Below, one piece after another: positions 1 through 8,974 of a stretch of DNA of 44,246 nt. Source of the stretch: Trichomonas tenax (lineage: Eukaryota > Parabasalia > Trichomonadida > Trichomonadidae); NCBI GenBank assembly GCA_023091735.1, contig JALKBU010000376.1, positions 1 to 44,246 on the forward strand. Direction: 5' to 3'. The translations under genes were made by a program, and so were the position numbers. Each line of letters starts with the position of its first letter. Position 1 is the stretch's first letter. The notes below the pieces were generated by a model. That model had not been told where the DNA came from and made no database searches. It saw nothing but the letters and a program-made list of their open reading frames with translations.

Positions 1-399
1 GATATATAGACTGTGCCACTTACACCACTGGATAGACAACTATCAATATGTACATGAAAGTACTTTCAAATCGAAAAAATATTGATCAGATAAAAAGTTA
101 TGAAGGTCGCGGGACTACACCGCAGAAAGAAAAATACTGCCCTGTTTTTCTGGCTGTCAGAAATTTATTGTTTACGTGACAAAAACATAATATCATTTTT
201 GTTTTAAAAACAATGTGTGTATATATCAGCATAGTGAAAAATCATAAAATTTTCTATTTTTATTTTTGACAATAGTGGTTTACAAAATCTACTTTTGCTT
301 CCATTTTACACAGAAATAATGTTATAATGAAGATGCAACATACACCAACATTAGGCAATGTGAATTATATAGTGAAGATTTTGTTATAGTAACAATCAA
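1..399. other. AT-rich intergenic sequence, no gene seen
   Basis: I see no coding region here. The only notable item is a short stretch near 329-352 (GAAGATGCAACATACACCAA) that recurs with small changes near 495-517, at the edge of the minisatellite region, so this DNA was probably partly duplicated along with it. Confidence 0.5.
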
Positions 400-1376
400 C
401 ATTATTTGATCATCAATATGTCATGAAAACAATCAATCTCGTTTGATCATCATTATGATATAACATAAGTCAATCTCATTTATTCATCATTGTGAAGATG
501 CAAAATACACCAACATCATTGTGATACACAATCAAACATACTCATTTTCTCATCCTTGTTATATGTGGTAATTCAATCTTTTTTAATCATCATATTGACA
601 TGAAATCAATCATTCGCATTTTTCCATCATTATGATATAAATCTCCATTATCAATTGCAATCGAAATGAAGTCTCTCGAAATCTTTCAATATTTGGTTGA
701 ACATGATGCCGATATCAACATGAAACTAATTAATCATTCACATTTTATCATCATTATGATATGACATTAATTATTCACGTTTTATCATCATTATGATATG
801 ACATTAATTATTCACGTTTTATCATCATTATGATATGAAATCAATCATTCACATTTTATCATCATTATGATATTATATCAATCATTCACATTTCATCATC
901 CTTATGATATAGAATTAGTCATTCACATTTTATCATCATTATGATATTGGATCAATTATTCACGTTTGATCATCATTATGATATGACATTAATTATTCAC
1001 ATTTTGTCATCCTTGTGATATTGGATCAATTATTCACGTTTGATCATCATTATGATATATAATCATTCTCATTTTATCATTATGATATATATCTCCATTA
1101 TCAACTGCAGCTGAAATGAAGTCTCTTGAAATCGTTCAATATCTAGTTGAGCATGGAGCTGATGTTAACATGAAAGTAATCAATCATTCACATTTTATCA
1201 TCATTATGATATCATATTATTCATTCACATTTTATCATCATTATGATATGCTTCTCCATTATCAATTGCTATTAAAATAAAATCACTTGAAATAGTTCAA
1301 TTTTAAGTTGAGCATGGAGCTGATGTTAATATGAAAATAATCAATCATTCACATTTTATCATCATTATGATATGCT
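400..1376. repeat. 37-bp AT-rich minisatellite interleaved with ankyrin modules
   Basis: A unit built around TTATGATAT, then (A/G)ATCAATCATTCACATTTT and ATCATCAT recurs with a period of exactly 37 bp. Successive TGATAT landmarks fall at 757, 794, 831, 868, 905, 942, 979, 1016 and 1053, then 1083 (a unit 7 bp short), and again at 1207, 1244 and 1368. More diverged units run back to about 400. The array is split by ankyrin-coding modules at 642-725, 1092-1175 and 1253-1336. The unit length is not a multiple of three, so it cannot be a simple coding repeat. There are no unique spacers. Confidence 0.85.
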
Positions 1377-1493
1377 TCTCCATTATCAATTGCAATTAAA
1401 GAGGAGTCTCCTGAAATTGTTCAATTGATAAAAGCCAAAGGTGCCATTGAATATACTTTCTTCTCCTTTAATGTAATTTTATTACGCATTTGA
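642..1493 (+). pseudogene. Ankyrin-repeat gene remnant, four modules
   Basis: Four 84-bp modules at 642-725, 1092-1175, 1253-1336 and from 1377 each translate to an ankyrin helix pair of the form SPLS-A-E-KSLEI-QYLVEHGADVNMK. The first two are open. The third carries an in-frame TAA (1298-1300). The fourth diverges after AKGA and runs to a TGA at 1491-1493. Modules are separated by minisatellite DNA that breaks the frame, so no continuous protein is possible. Trichomonad genomes carry very large ankyrin families, and this looks like a decayed member. No start or upstream domain was found. Confidence 0.7.
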
Positions 1494-1883
1494 TCAAATT
1501 AGAATGATTTATCACAATCTCATTGATTTTTGCACCATGTTGTGCAATATATTTAATGATTAAAATATAAACCATAATTCGTAGCATTTGACATAGTAAT
1601 GATGACAATTGATTAACATGAATGGCATATGAGAAAATCTATATTAATATCATTGTTGTACTTGATCTTTATGATATTATGGTGATGAGCGATTGCAACA
1701 TCCAAATTCTGCTCCCATATCCTTAAATGATCTACGTTTTTGATGTAAGAAATTGAAATAAAAAGAACATTGGAACAAGAATGACTGAGTTCATCGAATG
1801 CTTAGTTCCTCTGAGCTCAGGATTGATAAAATTCCTTTAAAAAATATTTTCTTGGATTTCGAAACTATGGAAAACATATATTT
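1494..1883. other. AT-rich spacer between two gene remnants
   Basis: I see no convincing gene. Short open frames exist on both strands but none resembles a known domain. The right end may hold the eroded 5' part of the sulfatase-like remnant that follows. Confidence 0.4.
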
Positions 1884-2609
1884 GTGAGAGAAAACAACAT
1901 TAGACAGCATCCATTTCTCATCAAACATAGAATTGTCACAAGTTCTCCCCGACAGTGGACACCTGGTGCAACCACTGGATTCCTCTGCTGCTATCCAATG
2001 AATCAATATCCGAAGTCTTTCGAGAGATCATACGGATATGTTTGCTGCACATGGAATCAACTACACACAGGTACTTATTGTGAGAGATTGGCAAATCTTT
2101 AGTAAGATCATCCATCTATTGATAATTAGATTTCCCATGCAAATACTGCAACAACTCTATTCAAAATGCTATGAATCTTGTTTCTCAATGCTTTCAAAGA
2201 ATTCTTGGATTGGTGCAAAGAGCAAACATTTGACAAGAGAACACAAAGTTATCTTAGAATCCCATCACGCAACGTATTCATAAACTCTGACATCAAAGAT
2301 CTACAACAGAATGTTCCTCGCATACGATTGGTTCCCGACTGTTGTCGCAGCCTCCGGAGCAAAGATAGCATCAAATAACATAGGATTGGGTGTTAATCTA
2401 TCTGATCTCATTATTAGAAGAACTGGATGTGAATAGGTTGGAGAAACGCTACGAGGGAATCAAAAAGTTCTACGACAACTCTTTTGTCCCCAATGGACAC
2501 TGCAATAAATAAAGATGAATTGCATTTAACTATCGCAAATGCTGAACAGAAGAACGCAACAGAGTACAACATGAGTAGGCACTACTGCAATGCCTGGGAA
2601 GCACGCTAA
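1884..2609 (+). pseudogene. Decayed AlkP-superfamily (sulfatase / phosphoglycerol transferase-like) gene
   Basis: Protein-like pieces appear in order but in different frames. A first piece (about 1884-2030) contains SSPRQWTPGATTGFLCCYP. A second from 2038 contains MFAAHGINYTQVLIVRDWQ. A third from 2311 reads MFLAYDWFPTVVAASGAKI then GLGVNLSDLI before a TAG. A last piece contains YEGIKKFYDNSFVPNGHC. The order and the 'D-FPT-LAA-GAKI-GLG-NL' signature resemble the C-terminal half of lipoteichoic-acid-synthase/sulfatase-like proteins of the alkaline phosphatase superfamily, which trichomonads carry in many copies. Several frameshifts and stops separate the pieces, and the N-terminal membrane part and metal-binding start are absent. 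The family call rests on recalled consensus, not on alignment. Confidence 0.5.
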
Positions 2610-3009
2610 TGTATATATTATGTGATTAAACATTTTAATATCATATTTTGAGTTTTGCTTTTATTAAATTTCAAATGCTTATTAAATGAAAGTATTACTA
2701 AATGATTTTTAGCTTTTTTAATTTGTTGAATTTATGAGTGAAACATCATTTGGAGAAAATGGTCAATTTATGTTTTGAGTTGATAAGAATATACAAAACA
2801 TGTATAAATACGCTAGTACTATATGAATCAATAAAGTTCAATCAATGATAAAGAATTTATTCATCGAAAATCATCAAAATCTTTGCAAATATTGAAAATC
2901 GAAAATAACTATAAATATAAAGATAGTTTTAAATATGCTATATAAATATGTGATTAATAAAGGAAATGATTTTTTCACAAAAAAATTGTCCTTTTTTGCA
3001 ATTTGATTT
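2610..3009. other. AT-rich intergenic region upstream of the Utp21 gene
   Basis: About 400 bp of very AT-rich DNA with no coding signal. A possible initiator-like element, TTTTTCACAAAA (TCA at 2975-2977), lies 33 bp before the ATG at 3010 and is a plausible transcription start for the next gene. Confidence 0.45.
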
Positions 3010-5481
3010 ATGTTCGATTGCTTCGACTATGCGAAAGACATCGGTCAAATTTGCAACGAGGTCCCATTCATGATGAACACCGCCGGCGATTACACGTTTC
3101 TGACGGTCGCAAACGATCGAAATTACCACGTTTATTCAGCGAAAGAGCTAAAACTCAACTTCGAGGGCGTAAATCACGCGGAAAAGATCACGCATATCAC
3201 TGCCGACTCCAACAGAGTCTTTACATCAACAGAAAAATACCTCAGATCGACAATTCGCTCAACAAACGAGTTTCAGGAGATAGAGCTTGATGAGCCGGCC
3301 GAGGTCCTCGTAGCGTGTCAGGGCCTCCTTTTGGCGGCATCAGGAAACGAACTCACAGCTTACAAACCGATAAGTCTCGATGAAATCTTAACAATAGACT
3401 GCGAGAAACATATCACTGCCGTTTGCCATCCAAAGGCTGCGCTCAACAAAGTTATAGTTGCGTATTCTGACGGAACGTTCGATTTGTGGAATGTTAACAG
3501 ACAGCAATTAATTTACCACTTCGAGGGCTTCGAGTCACCGATTATTCAAATTGTTCAGTCTCCTGACAAAGACACACTCGGATATGCGACAATGGACGGA
3601 AGATTGATTTTCCACAATTATGTCTATGACAAAACATTGTTTTCTTTCCAGCACACAGACTTAGTCACCGGCTACTCGTTCCGCACAGATGGCCTCGCTC
3701 ACGTCGCTGTCGGACTTGGAAATGGCGACTTAATCGTCTGGGATTTGAACACACATCAGATATTGGCTAAATATGCACACGCACACGATGGAATGATAAC
3801 ATCCGTCCACTTCTTACCGGGAACGAACCTCCTCATCACCGGTGGCTCAGACAACGCCATCAGGCAGTGGATCCTCGATCCAGACTGCGCAGACTTCGTT
3901 CGCTTATTCCGCGCACGCCTCGGACACAGCGTTCCTCCGACTGCGGCTGCTTTCGCTGATGTTGCGGGAACAGTCCAGCTGTTCACAGCATCAGGAAACG
4001 GCCGCGTCATCACAATGAACCCGTTCCTTGAGACGTCTGCACAGATTCTTTCAGCATCGCAACTCAATCCAAACCAGCTAAAGTTCCCAATCATCGGAAT
4101 GGCCGTCACAAACTCACACAGATTCGCATCAGCAGCAACAATTCACGAGGGCTCTGCTCTGGTGATGCTTTGGGATGCTGAGAATAAGCGCTTCACAGGC
4201 CGCTGCTTAACAGCAATGCCAGAGCATGGCGTCAATATCGATAACGACCAAGCATTGTCTTTCAACAAGTTAACAGCCCCAATCAAGGCAACAAGTGTCT
4301 GTTTGACACGCTGCGGCAACTTCGCTGTTGTCGGTGGTGAGAAAGGAAATGTTGAGGTCTTCATCTCACAGTCAGCAAGGCACAGAGCGACAGCACAGAG
4401 ACCACACGAGTCTAAGGTTATTTTCTGCCACGTTGACCCAATCAACACACGCATCGTCACAGGCAGTGAAGACGGTTTATTGCTGTGGCATACTTTCGAT
4501 GGCGCTGCATATATTGGCGAGATGTACCTTTCTGGCCCAGTCAGGTGCTATGCATCGCATCCGAACGGTGAGCTAATTGCTGTTGGCCACGGCAACAACG
4601 AAATCACATTAATTGATACATCTTCAAAGAAGATCGCAAGAAAGTTCACAGCTGACGCAAACACACTTTCATTCAGCCACGATGGACGCTTTTTGTTTGT
4701 CGGTTCACGCTCTAACGCCGTCCATCTCTTCGACATTATCACAGCAATACTCATCCAGACAGCGCAGTCAGATTCCCCGGTCTCAGCATTCGCTGTCCAT
4801 CCAAACGGAGAACTCATTGCAACACTCCACGCAGGAAAAGTCGCAACAAGGCTTTGGAGGTTCTGCCCACAGCGCATCACGCGTGCCGAGGGCGTTGTTG
4901 CTGCCACAGAGAGCGCTCATGCAAGCTTGGCCAAGTATAGTGACCAGCCTCTTGACAAGATGAAGAAGCTTGTTAATCCTCCAAGAGATCCTCTCAGGAT
5001 GGCAAAGGCACCAAAGCACATTCCATTCTTCTTGCAGGCTCTCGCTGATGAGAATGCTGAATTCGAAGAAGGTGCCGCTGATAACGAAATCAAATCAGAC
5101 AGACCGCAGACTAAGTTTGTCAGGCATCTTTGCGAGGATGCTGAGAAAGAAGATTTTACTCGCGTGATGTCAGAAGTCGTTGCAATGGACAACGACTCAA
5201 TCCAGTCCGAGATTGCCGCACTTGGTGTTTGGGAAGGTGTCGATGAACGTCTTCTCTTTGTCAAGATGCTTCTCTGGGCCGTCAATACAAGAAAGGACTT
5301 CGAAATGGTCCAAGCTGTTATTGCTGTCTTCCTCAAGGAGCACGCATACACTACATCAGAGTCCAAGGAGGTCAGAGAGGTCCTCAAGCAGCTCCTCGAA
5401 GCCCAGATCAACGCCGTCAAGTTCCTCGAGGACGATCAGCCACACGCACTTTGTTTATCACAAACACTCAATAGAGCATAA
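3010..5481 (+). CDS. UTP21: U3 snoRNP WD40 protein Utp21/WDR36
   Basis: An 823-residue protein predicted to belong to the small-subunit processome, where Utp21/WDR36 acts with U3 snoRNA in 18S rRNA maturation in the nucleolus. Residues 1 to about 620 form WD40 repeats (for example DGLAHVAVGLGNGDLIVWDL and HDGMITSVHFLPGTNLLITG), enough for two propellers. The C-terminal 180 residues match the helical Utp21-specific domain, entered by the characteristic KAPKHIPFFLQ segment near residue 662. Family members are usually about 880-950 residues, so this is slightly short. Translation starts at the first ATG of the frame. It is the first of four genes on the same strand; the next starts only 46 bp after this stop. 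An independent short gene set is likely, as trichomonads do not use operons. Confidence 0.82.
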   Translation: MFDCFDYAKDIGQICNEVPFMMNTAGDYTFLTVANDRNYHVYSAKELKLNFEGVNHAEKITHITADSNRVFTSTEKYLRSTIRSTNEFQEIELDEPAEVLVACQGLLLAASGNELTAYKPISLDEILTIDCEKHITAVCHPKAALNKVIVAYSDGTFDLWNVNRQQLIYHFEGFESPIIQIVQSPDKDTLGYATMDGRLIFHNYVYDKTLFSFQHTDLVTGYSFRTDGLAHVAVGLGNGDLIVWDLNTHQILAKYAHAHDGMITSVHFLPGTNLLITGGSDNAIRQWILDPDCADFVRLFRARLGHSVPPTAAAFADVAGTVQLFTASGNGRVITMNPFLETSAQILSASQLNPNQLKFPIIGMAVTNSHRFASAATIHEGSALVMLWDAENKRFTGRCLTAMPEHGVNIDNDQALSFNKLTAPIKATSVCLTRCGNFAVVGGEKGNVEVFISQSARHRATAQRPHESKVIFCHVDPINTRIVTGSEDGLLLWHTFDGAAYIGEMYLSGPVRCYASHPNGELIAVGHGNNEITLIDTSSKKIARKFTADANTLSFSHDGRFLFVGSRSNAVHLFDIITAILIQTAQSDSPVSAFAVHPNGELIATLHAGKVATRLWRFCPQRITRAEGVVAATESAHASLAKYSDQPLDKMKKLVNPPRDPLRMAKAPKHIPFFLQALADENAEFEEGAADNEIKSDRPQTKFVRHLCEDAEKEDFTRVMSEVVAMDNDSIQSEIAALGVWEGVDERLLFVKMLLWAVNTRKDFEMVQAVIAVFLKEHAYTTSESKEVREVLKQLLEAQINAVKFLEDDQPHALCLSQTLNRA

Positions 5482-5501
5482 TAAAGGTTATATTATTTAA
5501 G

Positions 5502-5512
5502 TCACTTTTTTC
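5502..5512 (+). promoter_or_regulatory. Initiator-like element TCACTTTTTTC
   Basis: This matches the start of the known trichomonad initiator (TCA+1-pyrimidine-T-W). It sits in the 46-bp gap between the Utp21 stop and the next reading frame, 24 bp before the GTG that opens that frame. It supports the view that transcription starts here and that translation begins at or near 5528. Confidence 0.5.
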
Positions 5513-5527
5513 CAACAAAAACAGAAA

Positions 5528-8500
5528 GTGAAGATCAGCATTGGAGAGCCATACAACGAGAAGATCGAACTTTCCATCGATAAAGGGATCATAGTCTACG
5601 GAGTGAAGCGACTGATCGCCGAAAAACTTGGAAAGCCCGTTTACGCGATAAAACTTTTTCGAAATGGCGTCGAATTGAAAAACATCGAGCATTTTCTGGC
5701 GTTAGAGAAGGACTCGTCGTCATCCATTACGGCAGAAGTTTTGTCTGATGGAAATAGAAAAGATTTTATTCCTAAAACGCTTTCTGCAGACGAAATCAAC
5801 CAAAAAGTACAATTTATTCAAAATATGGGCGTTACAGAAAGCACTGCAGCCGCAGTTTTGGAAAAAGAGAATTTTGATACAGAAAAAGCAGCAATTGCGA
5901 TATCAGCAAGTGACGCTACTGTAAAAATAACTGTTGAAGATGAGCTTAACTCAAATTCAACTTTAGAAAAAGTACAATTTTATATTATCGATGAATCAAT
6001 GGATGAAGTCATCGAAAAAGTCAAGAAACTATATCCGACAAAGCAGAATGCATTACTAAGAAAAAAAGAATTGCAAAAATCTCAAAATGGAGAGAAAATT
6101 GAAAAGTCTGAGAAAAATGTTGACTCAAACAATAAAAATACGGCCAAAAATGAAAACCAAATAAAATTGAAAGGTTCAGAGGCAGAAACTAAAAATCCAC
6201 GGAAAAAGATTAAATTAGGCAAAAAATTATTTGCAGAATTCAAGAAAGATAAAGATGATTCAATGGAGACTGAGAAGTCGAGTAGGAAATTGAATGAGAA
6301 AGGCAAATACAACGAAAAGTCTAAGAAAAGTGGAGATAAAGCGAAGATTGTGGCTGCAAAAAATGTCAGCGCTGATGAAAGAGATATCAATGTCCAAAAG
6401 AAGCCAATCATTCTGTCCTATGCGGATAACTCGTCAAGTGGCGATTCCTCTGATTATACTTCGAGTTCCGATGATGAATCACATCGTTTTGGAACTGTCG
6501 ATGAAAGAGATGCAGCACTTAAGGCTACAAAATTGATGAAGAGCTTGTTGACATATTACAACGCAAGGCTGCCCCCGGATAGAACTCTGAACGTTGAGAA
6601 TGTTATCAAGACTTATGTGTACACGCATCATAGATGGGAAGAAATCACGGAATTTTTTAATCCTTTCTCGCTTGGATATTTAAAATTCTTGATATATTAC
6701 ATTCTCAGGGAAATAGTGCCAATCAAAGATGGATTTTCAACAATCGAGAATCGCTTGATTCTTGAGAAAGCTTCGGAAGGCGTCACTCCTGACAAGATTT
6801 CAAGTATTCTTTATCTTAGAAGTACAGAAAACGTCAAAGAGCAGCTCAAAAAGATACAGAAAACTTTGGATGGCCACGACGAAGAGTTGTCTTATTTCAT
6901 TCCTTATTTATCCAATTTCGAAAAGTTATCAAAGGGAATCAATGACAAAGGAATTCCATATTATCTCGTTTTCCTCATTGCAAAGTTTAACAGGAGAGAT
7001 TGCGATTTCATTTCAATCAAGACTATTGAATTGAATCATAGTCAAAGGCTCGGTGCGAAAGAATGGAGCAGAGAGGATGATATCAAGCTGTGCCAATTGT
7101 ATGACAAGTATTACAGTGAAACTGATTGCTGGGATATCTTGTTGAAGTACTTCCCGAACAGAACATTTCAGTCATTAAAGCCTCGTCTCTACAACTTGGC
7201 GAAACGCATTGCTCGTGGAAGAGTTATTCATGGCGTTGAACCAAGCGAAGGCTTAATGGATATCATTAGATCTGAGCTTGATGGAGATCCGGATGTTTTC
7301 GGAAGATTCAGTTCTGTTAAGACTTCCACAACTGTATATTTCACACCAAATGATGATCAGGAACTTCTCGACTTCTGGCAGGAACATCACAACAAGAACA
7401 ATTTCTATGATTTGCTATTTGAGAAATATTCGAACCAAAAGCATGATGTTCCCCTGGAGAGGCTTCACACATTGTACAGGCAGTTTAAGAATAATATTCG
7501 GCCGAGAAATGAGTTGAAGCTTCCTAAAGATTTCATCAAACTTATTGACGATAATGAATGTAGATACAGTGTGTTCGGATTCAGGCCGCCACCTCGAATG
7601 ATAGACGTTGTTGCTGTTATCAAGAGATGGAACGAAACGCATGACATCGATAAAACAAGTGAAGACTTCCCTGGATTCACGAAGGGATATCTCATGCATT
7701 TGATGTATTTCATCTTCCAGAAAATTGATACTCACGGACGCGCTGCACTCGGTTGGCACCCTCTCGACTACTGGTTTGTCGCGGAGATGAGGCACGTCGG
7801 TGCCCCAGTCGAAGCTTTGGAAGACGCTGTGAAACGTGAGCAGAAAGTCATCAACAGCAAGATCGACAAATCAATGGACTCATTGAGGAACAACTACATT
7901 CTCAAGGAATTCCCATCAATGTTCCCGAACCTTGATATGACAAATGCCACATACGATGAATTCGGCATTCCAAGCTATGTGTACGGCGCGATTGAGAAAC
8001 TGAAGAATGTCTATTGGGCAAAGAATGCCGAGGAAAAGCAGGAGAAAGTTAAGAAGACAAAGAAAGATTTCGATGTATGGACACCAGAAGAAGATCAGAG
8101 ATTGCTCGATGCTTATGCGAAGTACTACAATTATGAGAGAAAGTATGCATTCTTGCTCAAGGAGTTTCCAAACAGATCGCTCTACAGCCTTAGGATGAGG
8201 CCAGACAAGTTATTGTTCCAGATCAACAGCAATCAGAGAAATGATTTAGTTTTACCAGAAATTCTCAAGAATCGCATCGAATTGATTGTCGCAAAAGATG
8301 AAGAATTTACCACAAAGGCTGATCTCAAGCCTCTTCCTAAGCGCGCTATCAATGTCTTCCAGTTCCTGCAAGATCTATTCGACTCTGGTTGGGATGTCAA
8401 GCAGGTTCATGAATCGAAATATTCCGAGTTCACTCTGGGATACCTATACTTCCTTGTTTATTACATCAACAATAAGATAGAGCTTGAACCCAAAGGAATC

Positions 8501-8884
8501 TCAGATAAAATGTGGGACATATCGGCCGTCAGAATATTAATGGAGAAGAGGTTCGAAGGCTTAACATACACAATGATTGCGAAGATGGTGAACTTGTTCA
8601 GCAAATCATGCGTCACAAAGTACAGAGCTATCACAACAAGGATCCAAAACGGTGTATTAATCTACGAGTTCGTTGATAGATTCAAAGACAGAAAAATCGA
8701 CTTCGATCGCTGCAAATTCGACGGAAATGGAGTCCCAGATTACATCAACAAATTCTGCAACGAATTAACTGAGTCATTGAACGCTCTCACAGACAGGAAG
8801 AGGAGGGCAGTCAGTAAAAAGTGGAAACCAATCGCCAAAGCCAACAAGGCGAAGATTCCGAACCAAAGCGATTATTCAGAATGA
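5528..8884 (+). CDS. Ubiquitin-like + UBA + repeated SANT/Myb-like protein
   Basis: A protein of 1118 residues with an unusual layout. Residues 1-75 resemble a ubiquitin-like fold. Residues 88-125 form a UBA-like motif (VQFIQNMGVTESTAAAVLEK, then FDTEKAAIAIS). Residues 150-310 are lysine-rich, then serine/acidic. The rest holds three copies of a module in which an aromatic helix (GYLKFLIYYI near 383, GYLMHLMYFIF near 720, GYLYFLVYYIN near 971) is associated with SANT/Myb-like helices (WSREDDIKLCQLYDKYY near 512, FTPNDDQELLDFW near 604, VWTPEEDQRLLDAYAKYY near 850). This suggests a nuclear DNA- or chromatin-binding protein linked to ubiquitin, as an inference. The frame has no ATG near its start: upstream TAA is at 5498-5500, the opening codon is GTG, and the first in-frame ATG lies inside the UBA. 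I do not recognise a named orthologue. Confidence 0.7.
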   Translation: MKISIGEPYNEKIELSIDKGIIVYGVKRLIAEKLGKPVYAIKLFRNGVELKNIEHFLALEKDSSSSITAEVLSDGNRKDFIPKTLSADEINQKVQFIQNMGVTESTAAAVLEKENFDTEKAAIAISASDATVKITVEDELNSNSTLEKVQFYIIDESMDEVIEKVKKLYPTKQNALLRKKELQKSQNGEKIEKSEKNVDSNNKNTAKNENQIKLKGSEAETKNPRKKIKLGKKLFAEFKKDKDDSMETEKSSRKLNEKGKYNEKSKKSGDKAKIVAAKNVSADERDINVQKKPIILSYADNSSSGDSSDYTSSSDDESHRFGTVDERDAALKATKLMKSLLTYYNARLPPDRTLNVENVIKTYVYTHHRWEEITEFFNPFSLGYLKFLIYYILREIVPIKDGFSTIENRLILEKASEGVTPDKISSILYLRSTENVKEQLKKIQKTLDGHDEELSYFIPYLSNFEKLSKGINDKGIPYYLVFLIAKFNRRDCDFISIKTIELNHSQRLGAKEWSREDDIKLCQLYDKYYSETDCWDILLKYFPNRTFQSLKPRLYNLAKRIARGRVIHGVEPSEGLMDIIRSELDGDPDVFGRFSSVKTSTTVYFTPNDDQELLDFWQEHHNKNNFYDLLFEKYSNQKHDVPLERLHTLYRQFKNNIRPRNELKLPKDFIKLIDDNECRYSVFGFRPPPRMIDVVAVIKRWNETHDIDKTSEDFPGFTKGYLMHLMYFIFQKIDTHGRAALGWHPLDYWFVAEMRHVGAPVEALEDAVKREQKVINSKIDKSMDSLRNNYILKEFPSMFPNLDMTNATYDEFGIPSYVYGAIEKLKNVYWAKNAEEKQEKVKKTKKDFDVWTPEEDQRLLDAYAKYYNYERKYAFLLKEFPNRSLYSLRMRPDKLLFQINSNQRNDLVLPEILKNRIELIVAKDEEFTTKADLKPLPKRAINVFQFLQDLFDSGWDVKQVHESKYSEFTLGYLYFLVYYINNKIELEPKGISDKMWDISAVRILMEKRFEGLTYTMIAKMVNLFSKSCVTKYRAITTRIQNGVLIYEFVDRFKDRKIDFDRCKFDGNGVPDYINKFCNELTESLNALTDRKRRAVSKKWKPIAKANKAKIPNQSDYSE

Positions 8885-8960
8885 TTTTCGTTCTATTTGT
8901 TTTTATTTGCTAAAAATTGTATATATAGAGTTACATCCATCCTACATACGATTCTCCGAA

Positions 8961-8970
8961 TCATTTTTTT
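8961..8970 (+). promoter_or_regulatory. Initiator-like element TCATTTTTTT
   Basis: A TCA(C/T)TTTT initiator-type element whose A (+1) at 8963 is 12 bp before the ATG at 8975. The spacing fits the very short 5' leaders of trichomonads and decides the start in favour of 8975 over upstream non-ATG codons in the same frame. Confidence 0.6.
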
Positions 8971-8974
8971 ATAT

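Noticed and set aside
757..1090. Regular 37-bp repeats as a CRISPR array
   Set aside because: The repeats are contiguous with no unique spacers, and the setting is eukaryotic. It is a minisatellite.
1337..1376. 25-bp ultrashort intron in the ankyrin linkers
   Set aside because: The length excess is 25 bp, like known trichomonad short introns, but the linker has no AG acceptor and no donor consensus.
4917..5420. 167-residue minus-strand frame
   Set aside because: It is antisense to the conserved Utp21 C-terminal domain and its composition is typical of a shadow frame.
5482..5527. Intron 3' end (TCCAACAAAAACAG) before the SANT gene
   Set aside because: It loosely resembles the trichomonad branch/acceptor sequence, but there is no upstream exon with an ATG and no GTATGT-type donor in the short gap.
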